This document shows positions 42,228 through 50,830 of a stretch of 64,000 nucleotides of DNA, piece by piece (position 1 is the first letter of the stretch; the number at the start of each line of letters is the position of its first letter). The translations under genes and the position numbers were made by a program. The stretch spans positions 1 to 64,000 of the forward strand of contig CAZHJU010000004.1 of NCBI GenBank assembly GCA_964533495.1, read 5' to 3'. The notes beneath the pieces are model-generated. The model did no database searches, was not told where the DNA came from, and was given only the letters and a program-made list of their open reading frames with translations. Source of the stretch: Ga0077527 sp964533495 (GTDB lineage Bacteria > Pseudomonadota > Gammaproteobacteria > Burkholderiales > SG8-41).

Positions 42228-43376
42228 ATGCGCCTCGGTTATTTCACGATGCCGTTGCACCCGGCGCACCGGCCGCCGGCAGTCACCCTGCAGGAGGACC
42301 GCGAAGCCATCATCCTGGCCGACAAGCTGGGTTTTTACGATGCCTTCGTCGGCGAGCACCTGACCGAGCCTTCGGAAAACGTCAGCAACAGCTTCATCTT
42401 CCTGGCCACGCTGATCCACCAGACGCAGAACATCCGGCTCGCCACCGGCACCTCCAATCTGTCGCACTCCCACCCGGCGCTGATCGCCGCCCATGCCGCA
42501 ATGTTCGACCATCTTGCCCGGGGCCGCTTCATTTTCGGCGTCAGCCCCGGCGCCCTGCCTTCCGATGCCGAGGCACTGGGCCTGCTGGCCGAAGACCGCA
42601 ACCGCCTGTTCGCCGAGGCGATCGACGTGATCCTCGCGATCTGGGAAGGTGACGCGCCTTACGACATCGATCTGCCGGGCAACCGCTTCAAGGTCACCAC
42701 GGCAGCCACGCAGAATGCGGCCATCGGCCGCGGCACGATGTACAAACCCTGGCAGCGGCCGCGCCCTGAAATCGTCGGCACCGTGGTTGCGCCCGGCTCG
42801 AAGGGCGTGATCGCCATGGGCGAGCGCGACTTCCACCCGCTGTCCGCCAATTTCCTGCTGTCGCAGTACCTGGCATCGCACTGGAGCAACTATGCCGAAG
42901 GCAAGCGCCGCGCGGGACAGGCCGCCGACCCCGCCGACTGGCGCATCGCGAGAACGATATTCGTCGCCGACGACGAACGCACGGCGCGGCGCTACGCGCT
43001 GGAGGACAGCGCCAGCCCCTACCGTTATTACTGGGAGCTGATGCTGCGCAAGATGCTGATCTCGAAACGCCACGCGATTTTCAAGACCCGCCAGGAGCAG
43101 GATGACCGCGAACTGACCACCGATTACATGGTCGACAGGCTGGTCATCTGCGGCACGCCGGACCGCGTTGCCGAACAGATACTGGCGCTGCGGGAGGAGA
43201 CCGGCGACTTCGGCGAAATCGTCTATGCCGGCATGGACTGGGTGGATCCGGCGCTGGCCAAACGCTCCATGGAGCTGATGGCCGGGGAAGTGATGCCCAG
43301 GGTCAATGCGGCGATCGGCACGCCGGCGCGGCAGGCCGCGGCCCGGCCGGCATCAGTGCATGAAATCAGCGCATGA
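42228..43376 (+). CDS. LLM-class flavin-dependent monooxygenase
   Basis: A luciferase-like TIM-barrel enzyme of 382 residues that uses reduced flavin. The start is behind CAGGAG. Visible features are the N-terminal strand LGYFTMPLHPAHRP, the flavin-binding stretch GTSNLSHSHPALIAAHAAMF with GRFIFGVSPGALPSD, and a C-terminal arm VICGTPDRVAEQILALREET. Substrates of this family include alkanes, nitriloacetates and acyclic amides; none can be assigned here. Its 3' end overlaps the convergent PEP-mutase-family gene by 11 bases. Confidence 0.9.
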   Translation: MRLGYFTMPLHPAHRPPAVTLQEDREAIILADKLGFYDAFVGEHLTEPSENVSNSFIFLATLIHQTQNIRLATGTSNLSHSHPALIAAHAAMFDHLARGRFIFGVSPGALPSDAEALGLLAEDRNRLFAEAIDVILAIWEGDAPYDIDLPGNRFKVTTAATQNAAIGRGTMYKPWQRPRPEIVGTVVAPGSKGVIAMGERDFHPLSANFLLSQYLASHWSNYAEGKRRAGQAADPADWRIARTIFVADDERTARRYALEDSASPYRYYWELMLRKMLISKRHAIFKTRQEQDDRELTTDYMVDRLVICGTPDRVAEQILALREETGDFGEIVYAGMDWVDPALAKRSMELMAGEVMPRVNAAIGTPARQAAARPASVHEISA

Positions 43377-44238
43377 AATCGCGGATGCAATTCCGGTAGT
43401 TCTCGTTCGACACCAACGCGTCCATCTCCTTCGCCGACGCGACCCTGTCCTTGAGCTCCGCCGCGGCGCCGCCGCCGTAGAAATGGGAATAAACCTCGCG
43501 CAGCGCCTTGACCGCCGCCGCCACCGGCTGGTGCCCCTGCAGCAGCACGCGGGCGCCGGCTTTCGCGAAATCCTCGCGGGACGCCGAAGTTTTGCCCGGG
43601 CCGACGATCACCGGCAGCCCGGACGCCTCGTGCACCGCCCTCACCTGCTCCGCCGTTTCCACGCCGATGATGAAAATGCAGTCCACGCCGCAGGCCGCGT
43701 AGGCCTTGACGCGTTCCACGGTTTTCTCCGTGCCCTCGACCTTCAGCGCCGCGGTGCGCCCGGCGATCACCGTCGACGGGTCGCGCCGCGCGGCCACCGC
43801 CGCCTTCAGCTTGCCGGCCATCTCCGGAATGGAAATGAGCTCGTCCTTGCCTTCCGGCTGTGCGAAACGGATCGGCAGCGCGGTGTCTTCGATGCTCATC
43901 GCCGAGACGCCTGAGTGCTCCAGCTCCTGCACCGTGCGCATCACGTTCAGCGCATTGCCGTAGCCGTGGTCGGCATCGACCAACAGGCTGAGATCGCTCG
44001 CGCGCATGATACGCCGCACCTGGTCGGCGAAATCGGTCAGCGTCAGCAGGATCAGGTCGGGAGCGGCCAGCGTGGTGTTGGAGGACACGGAGCCGGCGAG
44101 AATCCCCAGCCGGTAACCGACGCTTTCGGCAACGCGCGCGGAGAGCGCATCGTAAACGCTGGCGGGCGACAGGCATTCGCTGCCGTTCAGGATGGCGCGG
44201 AAACGCCGGCGTTGTTCGGTATGGCGCAGGTGACTCAT
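43366..44238 (-). CDS. Isocitrate lyase/PEP mutase superfamily enzyme, oxaloacetate-decarboxylase-like
   Basis: The 290-residue TIM barrel carries LLVDADHGYGNALNVMRTV, the superfamily metal-binding motif, and SIEDTALPIRFAQPEG. The cysteine catalytic KKCGH loop of isocitrate lyase is absent. The closest named class by motif is oxaloacetate decarboxylase, but 2,3-dimethylmalate or carboxyphosphonate activities are alternatives. The Met at 44238 is preferred over 44244 because GGGGAG then sits at normal distance. It follows the SGNH gene, with a terminator between. Confidence 0.85.
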   Translation of the reverse strand: MSHLRHTEQRRRFRAILNGSECLSPASVYDALSARVAESVGYRLGILAGSVSSNTTLAAPDLILLTLTDFADQVRRIMRASDLSLLVDADHGYGNALNVMRTVQELEHSGVSAMSIEDTALPIRFAQPEGKDELISIPEMAGKLKAAVAARRDPSTVIAGRTAALKVEGTEKTVERVKAYAACGVDCIFIIGVETAEQVRAVHEASGLPVIVGPGKTSASREDFAKAGARVLLQGHQPVAAAVKALREVYSHFYGGGAAAELKDRVASAKEMDALVSNENYRNCIRDFMR

Positions 44239-44330
44239 ATGCATTCTCCCCGGTTGTGCAGGTCCGCAAGGCAGGCCGCGGATCGCAAGGCCGCCACGTT
44301 AACAGCAAGCGGACCTTGCGTAAAACGAAA

Positions 44331-44357
44331 GGCCCGCGATGCGGAACATCGCGGGCC
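44331..44357 (-). terminator. Intrinsic terminator after the SGNH hydrolase gene
   Basis: An 11-bp stem GGCCCGCGATG/CATCGCGGGCC with a 5-base loop, followed on the minus strand by TTTCGTTTTA. It lies 18 bases past the stop codon. Confidence 0.8.
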
Positions 44358-44375
44358 CTGCGCATCTCGGACTCT

Positions 44376-44909
44376 TTATTTGAGGGCATCCATCACCTGC
44401 GGCAACAACCAATCGGCCAGAACTGCCTGCCCGTCGGCTGTCGGGTGTATCCCGTCCCTTTGAATCAGGTCGGCGGACATTCCGGGAATTCTTCTGATGC
44501 CACCGACAGTGATAACCCGGATTCCCCTCGCCTCCAGACGGCTGCGCAAGCCCGAAACCTGGTTTTCAAAATTCTCCCCCTCCTCCTTCCCCTGACGGGC
44601 ATTCGGGGCACCCACCTGGAGAATGACCACCCGCGTTCCCTGCAGTACCGCGCGGTCCATGCGGCTTTGCATGTTCTGCAACGTGTCGCCATTGATACCC
44701 TGATTGGCAACAGTGACGTTGATCCCTTTTGAACGGAGCAGGGCTTCCAGGCGCGCCGGATAGGCTTCCTGGCCGGAAACACCTTTGCCCCGGGTAATGC
44801 TCGCACCGAAGGCCACGACTTGGGCATAGGCTCCGGACGCACCTCCGATCGCGCAAACACACGCGAGCATGCATACCATCATAAGGCGCGCGAAGATATA
44901 TTGTTTCAT
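44376..44909 (-). CDS. Exported SGNH hydrolase (TesA-like lysophospholipase/esterase)
   Basis: The 177 residues start at 44909 with a signal peptide (MMVCMLACVCAIGGASGAYA). Block I is FGASITRGKG, with Ser nucleophile but GAS in place of the usual GDS. Block II is NQGINGDT and block III GAPNARQG has the Asn. Block V RDGIHPTADGQAVLA supplies Asp and His. This is the arylesterase/thioesterase I layout. Base composition is lower in GC than its neighbours, and the gene lies next to a tRNA-Arg, so transfer is possible. Confidence 0.85.
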   Translation of the reverse strand: MKQYIFARLMMVCMLACVCAIGGASGAYAQVVAFGASITRGKGVSGQEAYPARLEALLRSKGINVTVANQGINGDTLQNMQSRMDRAVLQGTRVVILQVGAPNARQGKEEGENFENQVSGLRSRLEARGIRVITVGGIRRIPGMSADLIQRDGIHPTADGQAVLADWLLPQVMDALK

Positions 44910-44954
44910 GCGAACCCTCCCGACAGGATCGGGAATGATAAGCCAGCCGGCTAT

Positions 44955-45185
44955 TCGGGCACGGAACACTTCAAAGACTTGGCCTCAGGTTTGGACAAAG
45001 CCTGCCTGCGCTTGCTGGTGTATGAAATCAAGCCCGATGGAGACGAACTGGCCGTCCGTGGCAGCCACCGGTGGCTCGCGGACGCGATCGGGTTCATGCA
45101 AAAAAAGAAGCCGGGGGAAATGCCCAGCTTCGTGAATGACTGGCGCGGCCGGAGGGATTCGAACCCCCTACCCCCTGGTTCGTAG
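44955..45185 (+). pseudogene. Possible 3' remnant of an unrecognised coding sequence running into tRNA-Arg
   Basis: One frame gives about 60 residues with protein-like character (ASGLDKACLRLLVYEIKPDG, then AVRGSHRWLADAIGFMQ and PSFVNDW) and good GC-rich codon use. It then runs antisense through the tRNA-Arg 3' half and stops. No start with a ribosome binding site is seen: upstream it is antisense to the SGNH gene start. I do not recognise the family. Integrase or recombinase genes often abut tRNA 3' ends, but this is only a possibility. Confidence 0.3.
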
Positions 45186-45217
45186 CCAGGTACTCTATCC
45201 AGATGAGCTACGGCCGC
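45141..45217 (-). tRNA. tRNA-Arg (anticodon ACG)
   Basis: On the minus strand acceptor GCGGCCG pairs with CGGCCGC. The anticodon stem CCTGG/CCAGG encloses CTACGAA with anticodon ACG, and the T arm GGGGTTCGAATCCC-like is normal. The 3' CCA is encoded at 45141-45143. The total is 77 bases, with a strong promoter directly upstream. Confidence 0.97.
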
Positions 45218-45229
45218 TCAAGGGGGCGG

Positions 45230-45259
45230 ATTATAGCAAAAACATCCGCGGCATCCCAA
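45230..45259 (-). promoter_or_regulatory. Sigma70 promoter of tRNA-Arg
   Basis: A perfect TATAAT (45230-45235 on the minus strand) with TTGGGA 18 bases upstream (45254-45259). The predicted start falls about six bases before the mature tRNA. Confidence 0.7.
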
Positions 45260-45338
45260 GCTCATTTTGCGGAGCCGCCGCTGGCATCGCAGCGCCGTTT
45301 GATAGCATGCAGCCCTCGAACCGGCATGGAGCGGAAAC

Positions 45339-46229
45339 ATGGACATCGGCATCGCAGGCATCGGCAGGATGGGCGCGGCCATCGCGGAGCGGCTGCTCCG
45401 CCACGGTCACCGGGTCACTGTATGGAACCGCACGGCAGCCAAGGCGCAGGCACTGGCACGACACGGCGCATCCGTCGCCGCGTCGCCGGCGGAACTCGCG
45501 GCATCCGCCGACATCATCCTGTCGATACTGACCGATGCCGTGGCGATCGACACCGTCTACGGTGCCGGTGACGGCCTGCTTTCCGGCGACATCCGGGGCA
45601 AGCTGTTCGTCGAAATGAGCACGGTGCGCCCCGAAACCGGGCGCGCGCTTGCCGGACGCATCAGGGCCGGGGGAGGAACCATGATCGACTGTCCGGTCGG
45701 CGGCACCACCGGCCCCGCGCGCGACGGCAAGCTGCTGGGCTTCGTCGGTGGCGATGCCGCGGACCTCGAGCGCGCGCGCCCGGTCCTCGAACAGCTCTGC
45801 CGCCGCATCGAACATGTCGGCCCGGTCGGCGCCGGCGCCAGCCTCAAGCTGGCGATCAACCTGCCGCTGCTGGTCTACTGGCAGGCCGTCGGCGAGGCGC
45901 TCGCGCTGTGCCGGCCGCTGGGACTGGATCCGGAACGGCTGGTCAGCATCTTCGCCGATACCTCCGGCGGCCCCAACGTGCTGAAAACCCGCGGTGGCAT
46001 GCTGGCCGACGCGATGCGCGGCAAGGCGCCTGCGAGCACGACATTCAACATCGATTCCATCCGCAAGGACATGGCGACGATGATCGAGGAAGCGCGCGCC
46101 CTCGGCTACGACGAACTGCCGGTCACGGCGCGCGCCCTCGAATGTTTCGACGAAGTCTCCCGTGGCGGCCTCGGCGAGAGCGATGCCGTGATGCTGCCGA
46201 TGGCCTGGCTCGAATCCGGCCGCCCCTGA
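45339..46229 (+). CDS. NAD(P)-dependent oxidoreductase, 3-hydroxyisobutyrate dehydrogenase family
   Basis: The 296-residue enzyme opens MDIGIAGIGRMGAAIAERLL, a Rossmann motif. It continues with FVEMSTVRPETGRALAGRI, the substrate motif DCPVGGTTGPARDGKL and the catalytic Lys in GAGASLKLAINLPLL. Relatives reduce or oxidise 3-hydroxyacids such as tartronate semialdehyde or 3-hydroxyisobutyrate; the exact acid is not evident. GGAG lies eight bases upstream of the ATG. It converges with the Bug gene, 8 bases apart. Confidence 0.9.
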   Translation: MDIGIAGIGRMGAAIAERLLRHGHRVTVWNRTAAKAQALARHGASVAASPAELAASADIILSILTDAVAIDTVYGAGDGLLSGDIRGKLFVEMSTVRPETGRALAGRIRAGGGTMIDCPVGGTTGPARDGKLLGFVGGDAADLERARPVLEQLCRRIEHVGPVGAGASLKLAINLPLLVYWQAVGEALALCRPLGLDPERLVSIFADTSGGPNVLKTRGGMLADAMRGKAPASTTFNIDSIRKDMATMIEEARALGYDELPVTARALECFDEVSRGGLGESDAVMLPMAWLESGRP

Positions 46230-46237
46230 AGGCGGGG

Positions 46238-47206
46238 CTACTCCGCCTTCATCCTGCGCTCGCGGATCACCCGCTCGAACTTCTTCAGCTCGCTTTCCAG
46301 GTGCACCGCCGCCTGCTCCGGCGTGGTGCCGATCGCGTCGATCCCTTCGCCGCCGAAACGGCCCGCCAGCTCCGGCGATTTGACCGCCCCGTTGAAATGC
46401 TGATTGAGCAGACTGACGATTTCCCGCGGCGCGCCTTTCGGCGCGGCCACCACGAACCAGGCGGCAAACTCGTAGCCGGGCAGCACGCTGGCGACCGTCG
46501 GCACGCCGGGCAGCGCCGCGACCGGCGCCAGGCTGGTCACGCCCAGCGCGCGCAGGCGGCCTGTTTTCACGAAGCCCGTGGCACCTGCGATCCCGGAGAA
46601 CGACACGCCGACCTCTCCGCTCAGCGCCGCGGTCAGCGCTGGACCGCCGCCCTTGTACTGCACCACGGCGATTTCGGTCTTGGCCAGATAGTTGAACAGT
46701 TCGCCGGCGATGTGCGGATTGGTGCCGGTGCCCGCCCCGCCGTAGTTCAGGACGCCCGGGCGCGACCTGGCCAGGCCGATCAGTTCCTTCACCGATCTGG
46801 CCGGAACCGAGGGATGCACGCTGACGAAGGACGGCGTCGAAGCGATGTTCGAGATCGCCGCAAAATCGTTGAGGACGTTGTACGACACCTTGCCGTACAT
46901 CAGCGTGTTGGTGACCAGCGGCGTGGTGTTGATCAGCAGCGTGTAGCCGTCGGGCTTGGACTGGGCGACGAATCCGGTGCCGATGATGCCCGATGCGCCG
47001 ACCCGGTTCTCGATCACCACCTGCTGGCCGAGCTGCGCGGCCGCCAGCGGCCCGACCAGCCGCGCCACGACGTCCACGGTGCCGCCCGGCGGAAACGGCA
47101 CGATCACCCGGATCGGCCGGTCCGGATACTTTGCGGTCTGCGCATGACCCGCTTGCGCCGCAACCATCGCCAGCGGCATGATTGCCATGCACCATTTGGC
47201 GTTCAT
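46238..47206 (-). CDS. Bug-family (TctC) tripartite tricarboxylate transporter binding protein
   Basis: A periplasmic binding protein of 322 residues starting at 47206 behind GGAGGAG. It has a signal peptide (MAIMPLAMVAAQAGHA) and then YPDRPIRVIVPFPPGGTVDV, the Bug signature. VIENRVGASGIIGTGFVAQ and VLNYGGAGTGTNPHIAGELF are also typical. These bind carboxylates or other small acids. No TctA or TctB membrane genes are nearby, as is usual for orphan Bug proteins in Burkholderiales. It is downstream of the MFS and acyl-CoA synthetase genes. Confidence 0.94.
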   Translation of the reverse strand: MNAKWCMAIMPLAMVAAQAGHAQTAKYPDRPIRVIVPFPPGGTVDVVARLVGPLAAAQLGQQVVIENRVGASGIIGTGFVAQSKPDGYTLLINTTPLVTNTLMYGKVSYNVLNDFAAISNIASTPSFVSVHPSVPARSVKELIGLARSRPGVLNYGGAGTGTNPHIAGELFNYLAKTEIAVVQYKGGGPALTAALSGEVGVSFSGIAGATGFVKTGRLRALGVTSLAPVAALPGVPTVASVLPGYEFAAWFVVAAPKGAPREIVSLLNQHFNGAVKSPELAGRFGGEGIDAIGTTPEQAAVHLESELKKFERVIRERRMKAE

Positions 47207-47264
47207 GATTCTCCTCCCGGGTGATTTGTTATGGCCCGCATGATACCCCCGCGAGAGTCGCAAG

Positions 47265-48518
47265 TCAGCGCCGGTTGGCCTCCGCCCCGCGCAGCCACAG
47301 ATGCTCGCGCCAGAGCCAGCCGATCAGGGCAATCACCGCAATGCCGAACAGGCAGTACAGGCTCGCCATCGCGGCATAGCCCCAGGCCGCGATCAGCACG
47401 CCGGCGAGCAGCAACCCCGGCAGGTTGCCGTAGATGGCCATCATCCGGATGCCCATGATCCTTCCCCGGTAGCGTTCATCCGAAGTGCGCAGCAGCAGCG
47501 CATTGATCGGAATCAGCCCCATGGTCTGCATCATGCCGCCGAGGACCAGCACCGGGATGCCGGCTGCCGGATGGGTGGTCTGCGCGAAGACCAGCAGCGC
47601 CGCCAGCCATGCCGCGCCGAATCCGAGCATGGCCCGGGCCGGCCGGAACAGCCCGCCGTAACGCGTCATGATGATCGATCCGGTCAATGCCCCGGTTGCC
47701 GCAGCGGCAACCATCGTGCCCAGCGTGGTCTGGTCTGCGCCGTAGACCTCCTTTGCCACGTAAGGCATCAGCCCGTTGAACAGCGGAAACGCCGTCAGAT
47801 TCAGCAGAAAGGCGAGCAGCATCGTCGCGCGCAGTTGCGGGGCACGCCAGACGTACGCTGCGCCTTCGCGCAGCTCCCGCCACGGCGTGGCCTTCACCGC
47901 CGCCGTTTCCCGCCTCCGTGGGACATGCCCGCTGCCGGCCTGCCAGGTCAGCACGAAGCTGAGGACATAGAACGCGACGACCGCGGCGTAGGCCAGCGCC
48001 ATGCCCAGCATCGCCACCAGCCCGGCGCCGGTCAGCGCGCCGGCAATCCGCGCCGAATCCTGGGTCGTGCGCTGGATGCTCATCGCCCCCATCAACTGCG
48101 CCGGCGGCATGCTTTCGCCGACCAGGGCCGTGCGCATGCCGATGTCCGAAGGACGCACCAGTCCGAGCAGCGCGGCGATCACCAGGACCGCCGGCGGCGT
48201 CACCGCATCCATGAAGGCCAGCACCATCAGCAGCGAAGCCAGCACCGCATAAAACGCGCGCATCGCGCACAGCACGTTGCGATGGCCGACGCGGTCGCCC
48301 ATCACGCCGAACATCGGCGACAGCAGCGTGCCGATGTACTGCAGCGAGGCGAAGATGGTCAGCATCAGCACCGATTTCGTCTCGACCAGCACGTACCAGC
48401 CGAGGATCAGCATTTCCATTTCGAAGGCCCAGGACGTGGCCAGATCGGCCGGCCACTGGAAACGGAAGCTGCGGACCCTGAACGGCGCCAGCGCCGAAAC
48501 CCGCGGAACCTCGCTCAT
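47265..48518 (-). CDS. MFS transporter (EntS-like)
   Basis: The 417 residues predict 12 transmembrane helices. The loop after helix 2 is GVMGDRVGHRNVL, an MFS motif A variant, and the sixth and seventh helices are joined by a basic loop (GHVPRRRETAAVKATPW). The N-terminal FRSFRFQWPADLATSWAFEM resembles the MFS_3/EntS exporter group. The substrate is unknown. It begins four bases after the acyl-CoA synthetase stop, so the two are likely cotranscribed, and the Bug gene follows 58 bases later. Confidence 0.88.
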   Translation of the reverse strand: MSEVPRVSALAPFRVRSFRFQWPADLATSWAFEMEMLILGWYVLVETKSVLMLTIFASLQYIGTLLSPMFGVMGDRVGHRNVLCAMRAFYAVLASLLMVLAFMDAVTPPAVLVIAALLGLVRPSDIGMRTALVGESMPPAQLMGAMSIQRTTQDSARIAGALTGAGLVAMLGMALAYAAVVAFYVLSFVLTWQAGSGHVPRRRETAAVKATPWRELREGAAYVWRAPQLRATMLLAFLLNLTAFPLFNGLMPYVAKEVYGADQTTLGTMVAAAATGALTGSIIMTRYGGLFRPARAMLGFGAAWLAALLVFAQTTHPAAGIPVLVLGGMMQTMGLIPINALLLRTSDERYRGRIMGIRMMAIYGNLPGLLLAGVLIAAWGYAAMASLYCLFGIAVIALIGWLWREHLWLRGAEANRR

Positions 48519-48522
48519 CGCC

Positions 48523-50610
48523 TCAATCCAGCAGCATCAGCCAGTCGACGGCGGCGACGCCCTGCGGTCCGGCGAGCACCGGGTTGAGATCCAGTTCCGC
48601 CAGCCGCGGCCCTGCCGCGGCGCCGAAACGCGACACCGCGCTGATCATCCGCGCCAGCGCCTGTCTGTCCACCGGCGGCTTCCCGCGCACGCCGTCGAGC
48701 ACCACCCGGCTCTTCAGTTCCTCCAGCATGCGCAGTGCCTCGGCCTCCGTCACCGGCGCCGCGCGGAACACCACGTCCTTGAACACTTCGATCAGCACCC
48801 CGCCCAGCCCCACCATCACCACCGGGCCGAAGGTCGGGTCGCGCTTCAGGCCGATCACCAATTCGACATCGCCCTGCGCCATCGCCTGCACCAGCACGCC
48901 CGCGATGCGGGCATCGGTCTTGTATGCCCTGGCATTGGCCAGCAGCCTTGCATGCGCCGCGCGCACCGCGGCGGCGTCCTTCAGGTTCAGCGCCACGCCC
49001 CGGGCTTCGGTCTTGTGCAGGATGTCGGGCGATTCGATCTTCAGCACCACGGGGTAGCCCAGTGCTTCGGCGGCGGCGACGGCCTCGTCGACGGAAGTCG
49101 CCAGCTTCGCCGCAGCGGTGGTCACGCCGAAGGACTGCAGCAGGGCCTGGCCTTCGAGGCTGGCCACGGCGCCGCTGCCGGCCGGCAATGCCGGTGGCGG
49201 CAGTTGCAGCGCGGCGCGCGCCGGGGCATCGGCCAGCCAGTGGCGCCGCGCTTCCGCGTAACGCGCCAGCGCCGCCACCGCGTCCACCGCCGGTTCGGCG
49301 CCGCGCAACACGGGAATGCCCGCCGCGCGCAGCTGCCGCAACGCCTCCTCCGGCGCGGCGACCCAGCAAAGCACCCAAGGTTTATTTACTATCTCTTTGA
49401 TTTTATTGAATATTTTAACCAAGCGCTCAACATGCGCATCCATCAACTGCAACCACACCACAGCGACGTGCACACCCGGATCGGCCATCACGATCCGCAC
49501 GCTTTCAAGCAACAGATCGGGGTCGGCGACGAACTGTCCGGTGACGTCCACCGGATTGCCGGTGGTGCCGAATCCCGGTATCACCTGCGCCAGCGCTTCG
49601 CGCGTCCCTGGCGCCAGCGACGTCACCTGCAGGCCGGTCTCCTCCGCCCGGTCGGCCATCAGCACGCCAGCACCGCCCGACTGCGTGACGATGCCCAGGC
49701 CAAAGCCCTCGGGCAAAGTGCAGCGTCCCAGCACCTCGACCATGTCGAGCATGTGCTCCTCGTTGCGGGCGCGCGTGACGCCGAGCCCGCGGATCACCCC
49801 CTCGAACACGGCATCCGTGCCGGCCAGCGCGCCGGTATGCGAGGCGGCGGCCTTGGCGCCCGCGGCAGTGCGGCCGACCTTGGTCAGTGCCAGCGGCTTG
49901 CCTGCCCCCAGGGCATGTTCGGCAAGCGCGCGCAGGCCGCGGCCGTCGCGCACCCCTTCCAGATAGCCGGCGCCGACGCGGATGCGCGGATCGTCGATCA
50001 CCGCGCGCATGATCTGCACAAAATCCGCGTCGCATTCGTTGCCGGTATTGATGAAATAACCCAGCCCCAGGGACCGCCGCCGCGCCAGCGCCGCGATCGC
50101 CGTGCCGAAGGCGCCGGACTGCGTGACAAAGGCCACCGGCCCCGGCGGCGTGTCGCCCTCGGCAAACTGGCCGAAGGTGGCGATGACGCGGTCGAATGCA
50201 TTGATCAGCCCGAGGCAGTTCGGCCCGCACAGCCGCATGCCGGCCTGCCTTGCCGCCGCCGCGATTTCCTGCTCGAGCGCGCGCCCGGACTCACCCATCT
50301 CGGCGAAACCGGAGCTGAAGATCACCGCGCCGCGCCCGCCGCGTTTCGCCAGGTCGCGCACCGCCGCCGGCACCTGCGCCGCAGGCACGGCGATCACCGC
50401 AAGATCCGGCGCCTCGGGCAGCGCGGCCACCGCGGGATAACAGCGCAGGCCCGCGATGGTTTCGTACTTCGGATTGACCGGATATATCTTTCCGCCGTAG
50501 CCCTTCTCCAGCAGAAAGCGCAAGGTGCGGCCATTGACCTTGTTGAGATCCGCGGATGCGCCCAGTATGGCGATCGACCGCGGGCTGAGCAGCGCCTGGA
50601 GTTCGTTCAT
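48523..50610 (-). CDS. ADP-forming acetate/acyl-CoA synthetase family protein
   Basis: The 695 residues from the Met at 50610 comprise a CoA-binding domain (LLSPRSIAILGASADLNKVN and GRTLRFLLEKGYGGKIYPVN). Succinyl-CoA-ligase-like domains follow (GPNCLGLINAF, SHTGALAGTDAVFEGVIRGL), then an ATP-grasp domain from about residue 480 (ALGYPVVLKIESPDILHKTE). It would interconvert an acyl-CoA, ADP and phosphate with acid and ATP; the acid is unknown. An AT-rich patch inside the gene (49381-49420) encodes KIFNKIKEIVNK in frame. The MFS and Bug genes follow. Confidence 0.9.
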   Translation of the reverse strand: MNELQALLSPRSIAILGASADLNKVNGRTLRFLLEKGYGGKIYPVNPKYETIAGLRCYPAVAALPEAPDLAVIAVPAAQVPAAVRDLAKRGGRGAVIFSSGFAEMGESGRALEQEIAAAARQAGMRLCGPNCLGLINAFDRVIATFGQFAEGDTPPGPVAFVTQSGAFGTAIAALARRRSLGLGYFINTGNECDADFVQIMRAVIDDPRIRVGAGYLEGVRDGRGLRALAEHALGAGKPLALTKVGRTAAGAKAAASHTGALAGTDAVFEGVIRGLGVTRARNEEHMLDMVEVLGRCTLPEGFGLGIVTQSGGAGVLMADRAEETGLQVTSLAPGTREALAQVIPGFGTTGNPVDVTGQFVADPDLLLESVRIVMADPGVHVAVVWLQLMDAHVERLVKIFNKIKEIVNKPWVLCWVAAPEEALRQLRAAGIPVLRGAEPAVDAVAALARYAEARRHWLADAPARAALQLPPPALPAGSGAVASLEGQALLQSFGVTTAAAKLATSVDEAVAAAEALGYPVVLKIESPDILHKTEARGVALNLKDAAAVRAAHARLLANARAYKTDARIAGVLVQAMAQGDVELVIGLKRDPTFGPVVMVGLGGVLIEVFKDVVFRAAPVTEAEALRMLEELKSRVVLDGVRGKPPVDRQALARMISAVSRFGAAAGPRLAELDLNPVLAGPQGVAAVDWLMLLD
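49381..49420 (+). repeat. AT-rich dispersed element, copy 7 (intragenic)
   Basis: It contains TTGATTTTATTGA followed by ATATTTTAA, sharing the 13-mer with the copy at 18610-18641. It lies in frame inside the acyl-CoA synthetase gene, antisense to it, in otherwise GC-rich sequence. Confidence 0.55.
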
Positions 50611-50830
50611 GAGTTCAATTGGTGAAATCTCGTCCGGCACCGCGCCGGCCGGCCGATGCTCTTTTTTCCGGATTACACCACAACCGGGAAGCACCGCTCT
50701 CGCCCGCACCCGCGCCTGGTCTCACGCCGATCAGGCCTGCCGTTCCGGCCAGTCCGGAAACCGGCCCGGCACGCATCACTGCGCGCCGTTCAGCGCATCG
50801 TCTCCGCTCTCATCTGCGGCCCGGCCGCGG
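50611..50830. other. Intergenic stretch between acyl-CoA synthetase and UspA genes
   Basis: A 220-base GC-rich stretch. It must hold the leader of the synthetase gene. I see no convincing promoter, terminator hairpin, small gene or repeat here. Confidence 0.4.

Noticed and set aside
45136..45531. Plus-strand frame beginning in tRNA-Arg and entering the dehydrogenase gene
   Set aside because: Out of frame with the dehydrogenase and made of tRNA antisense sequence.
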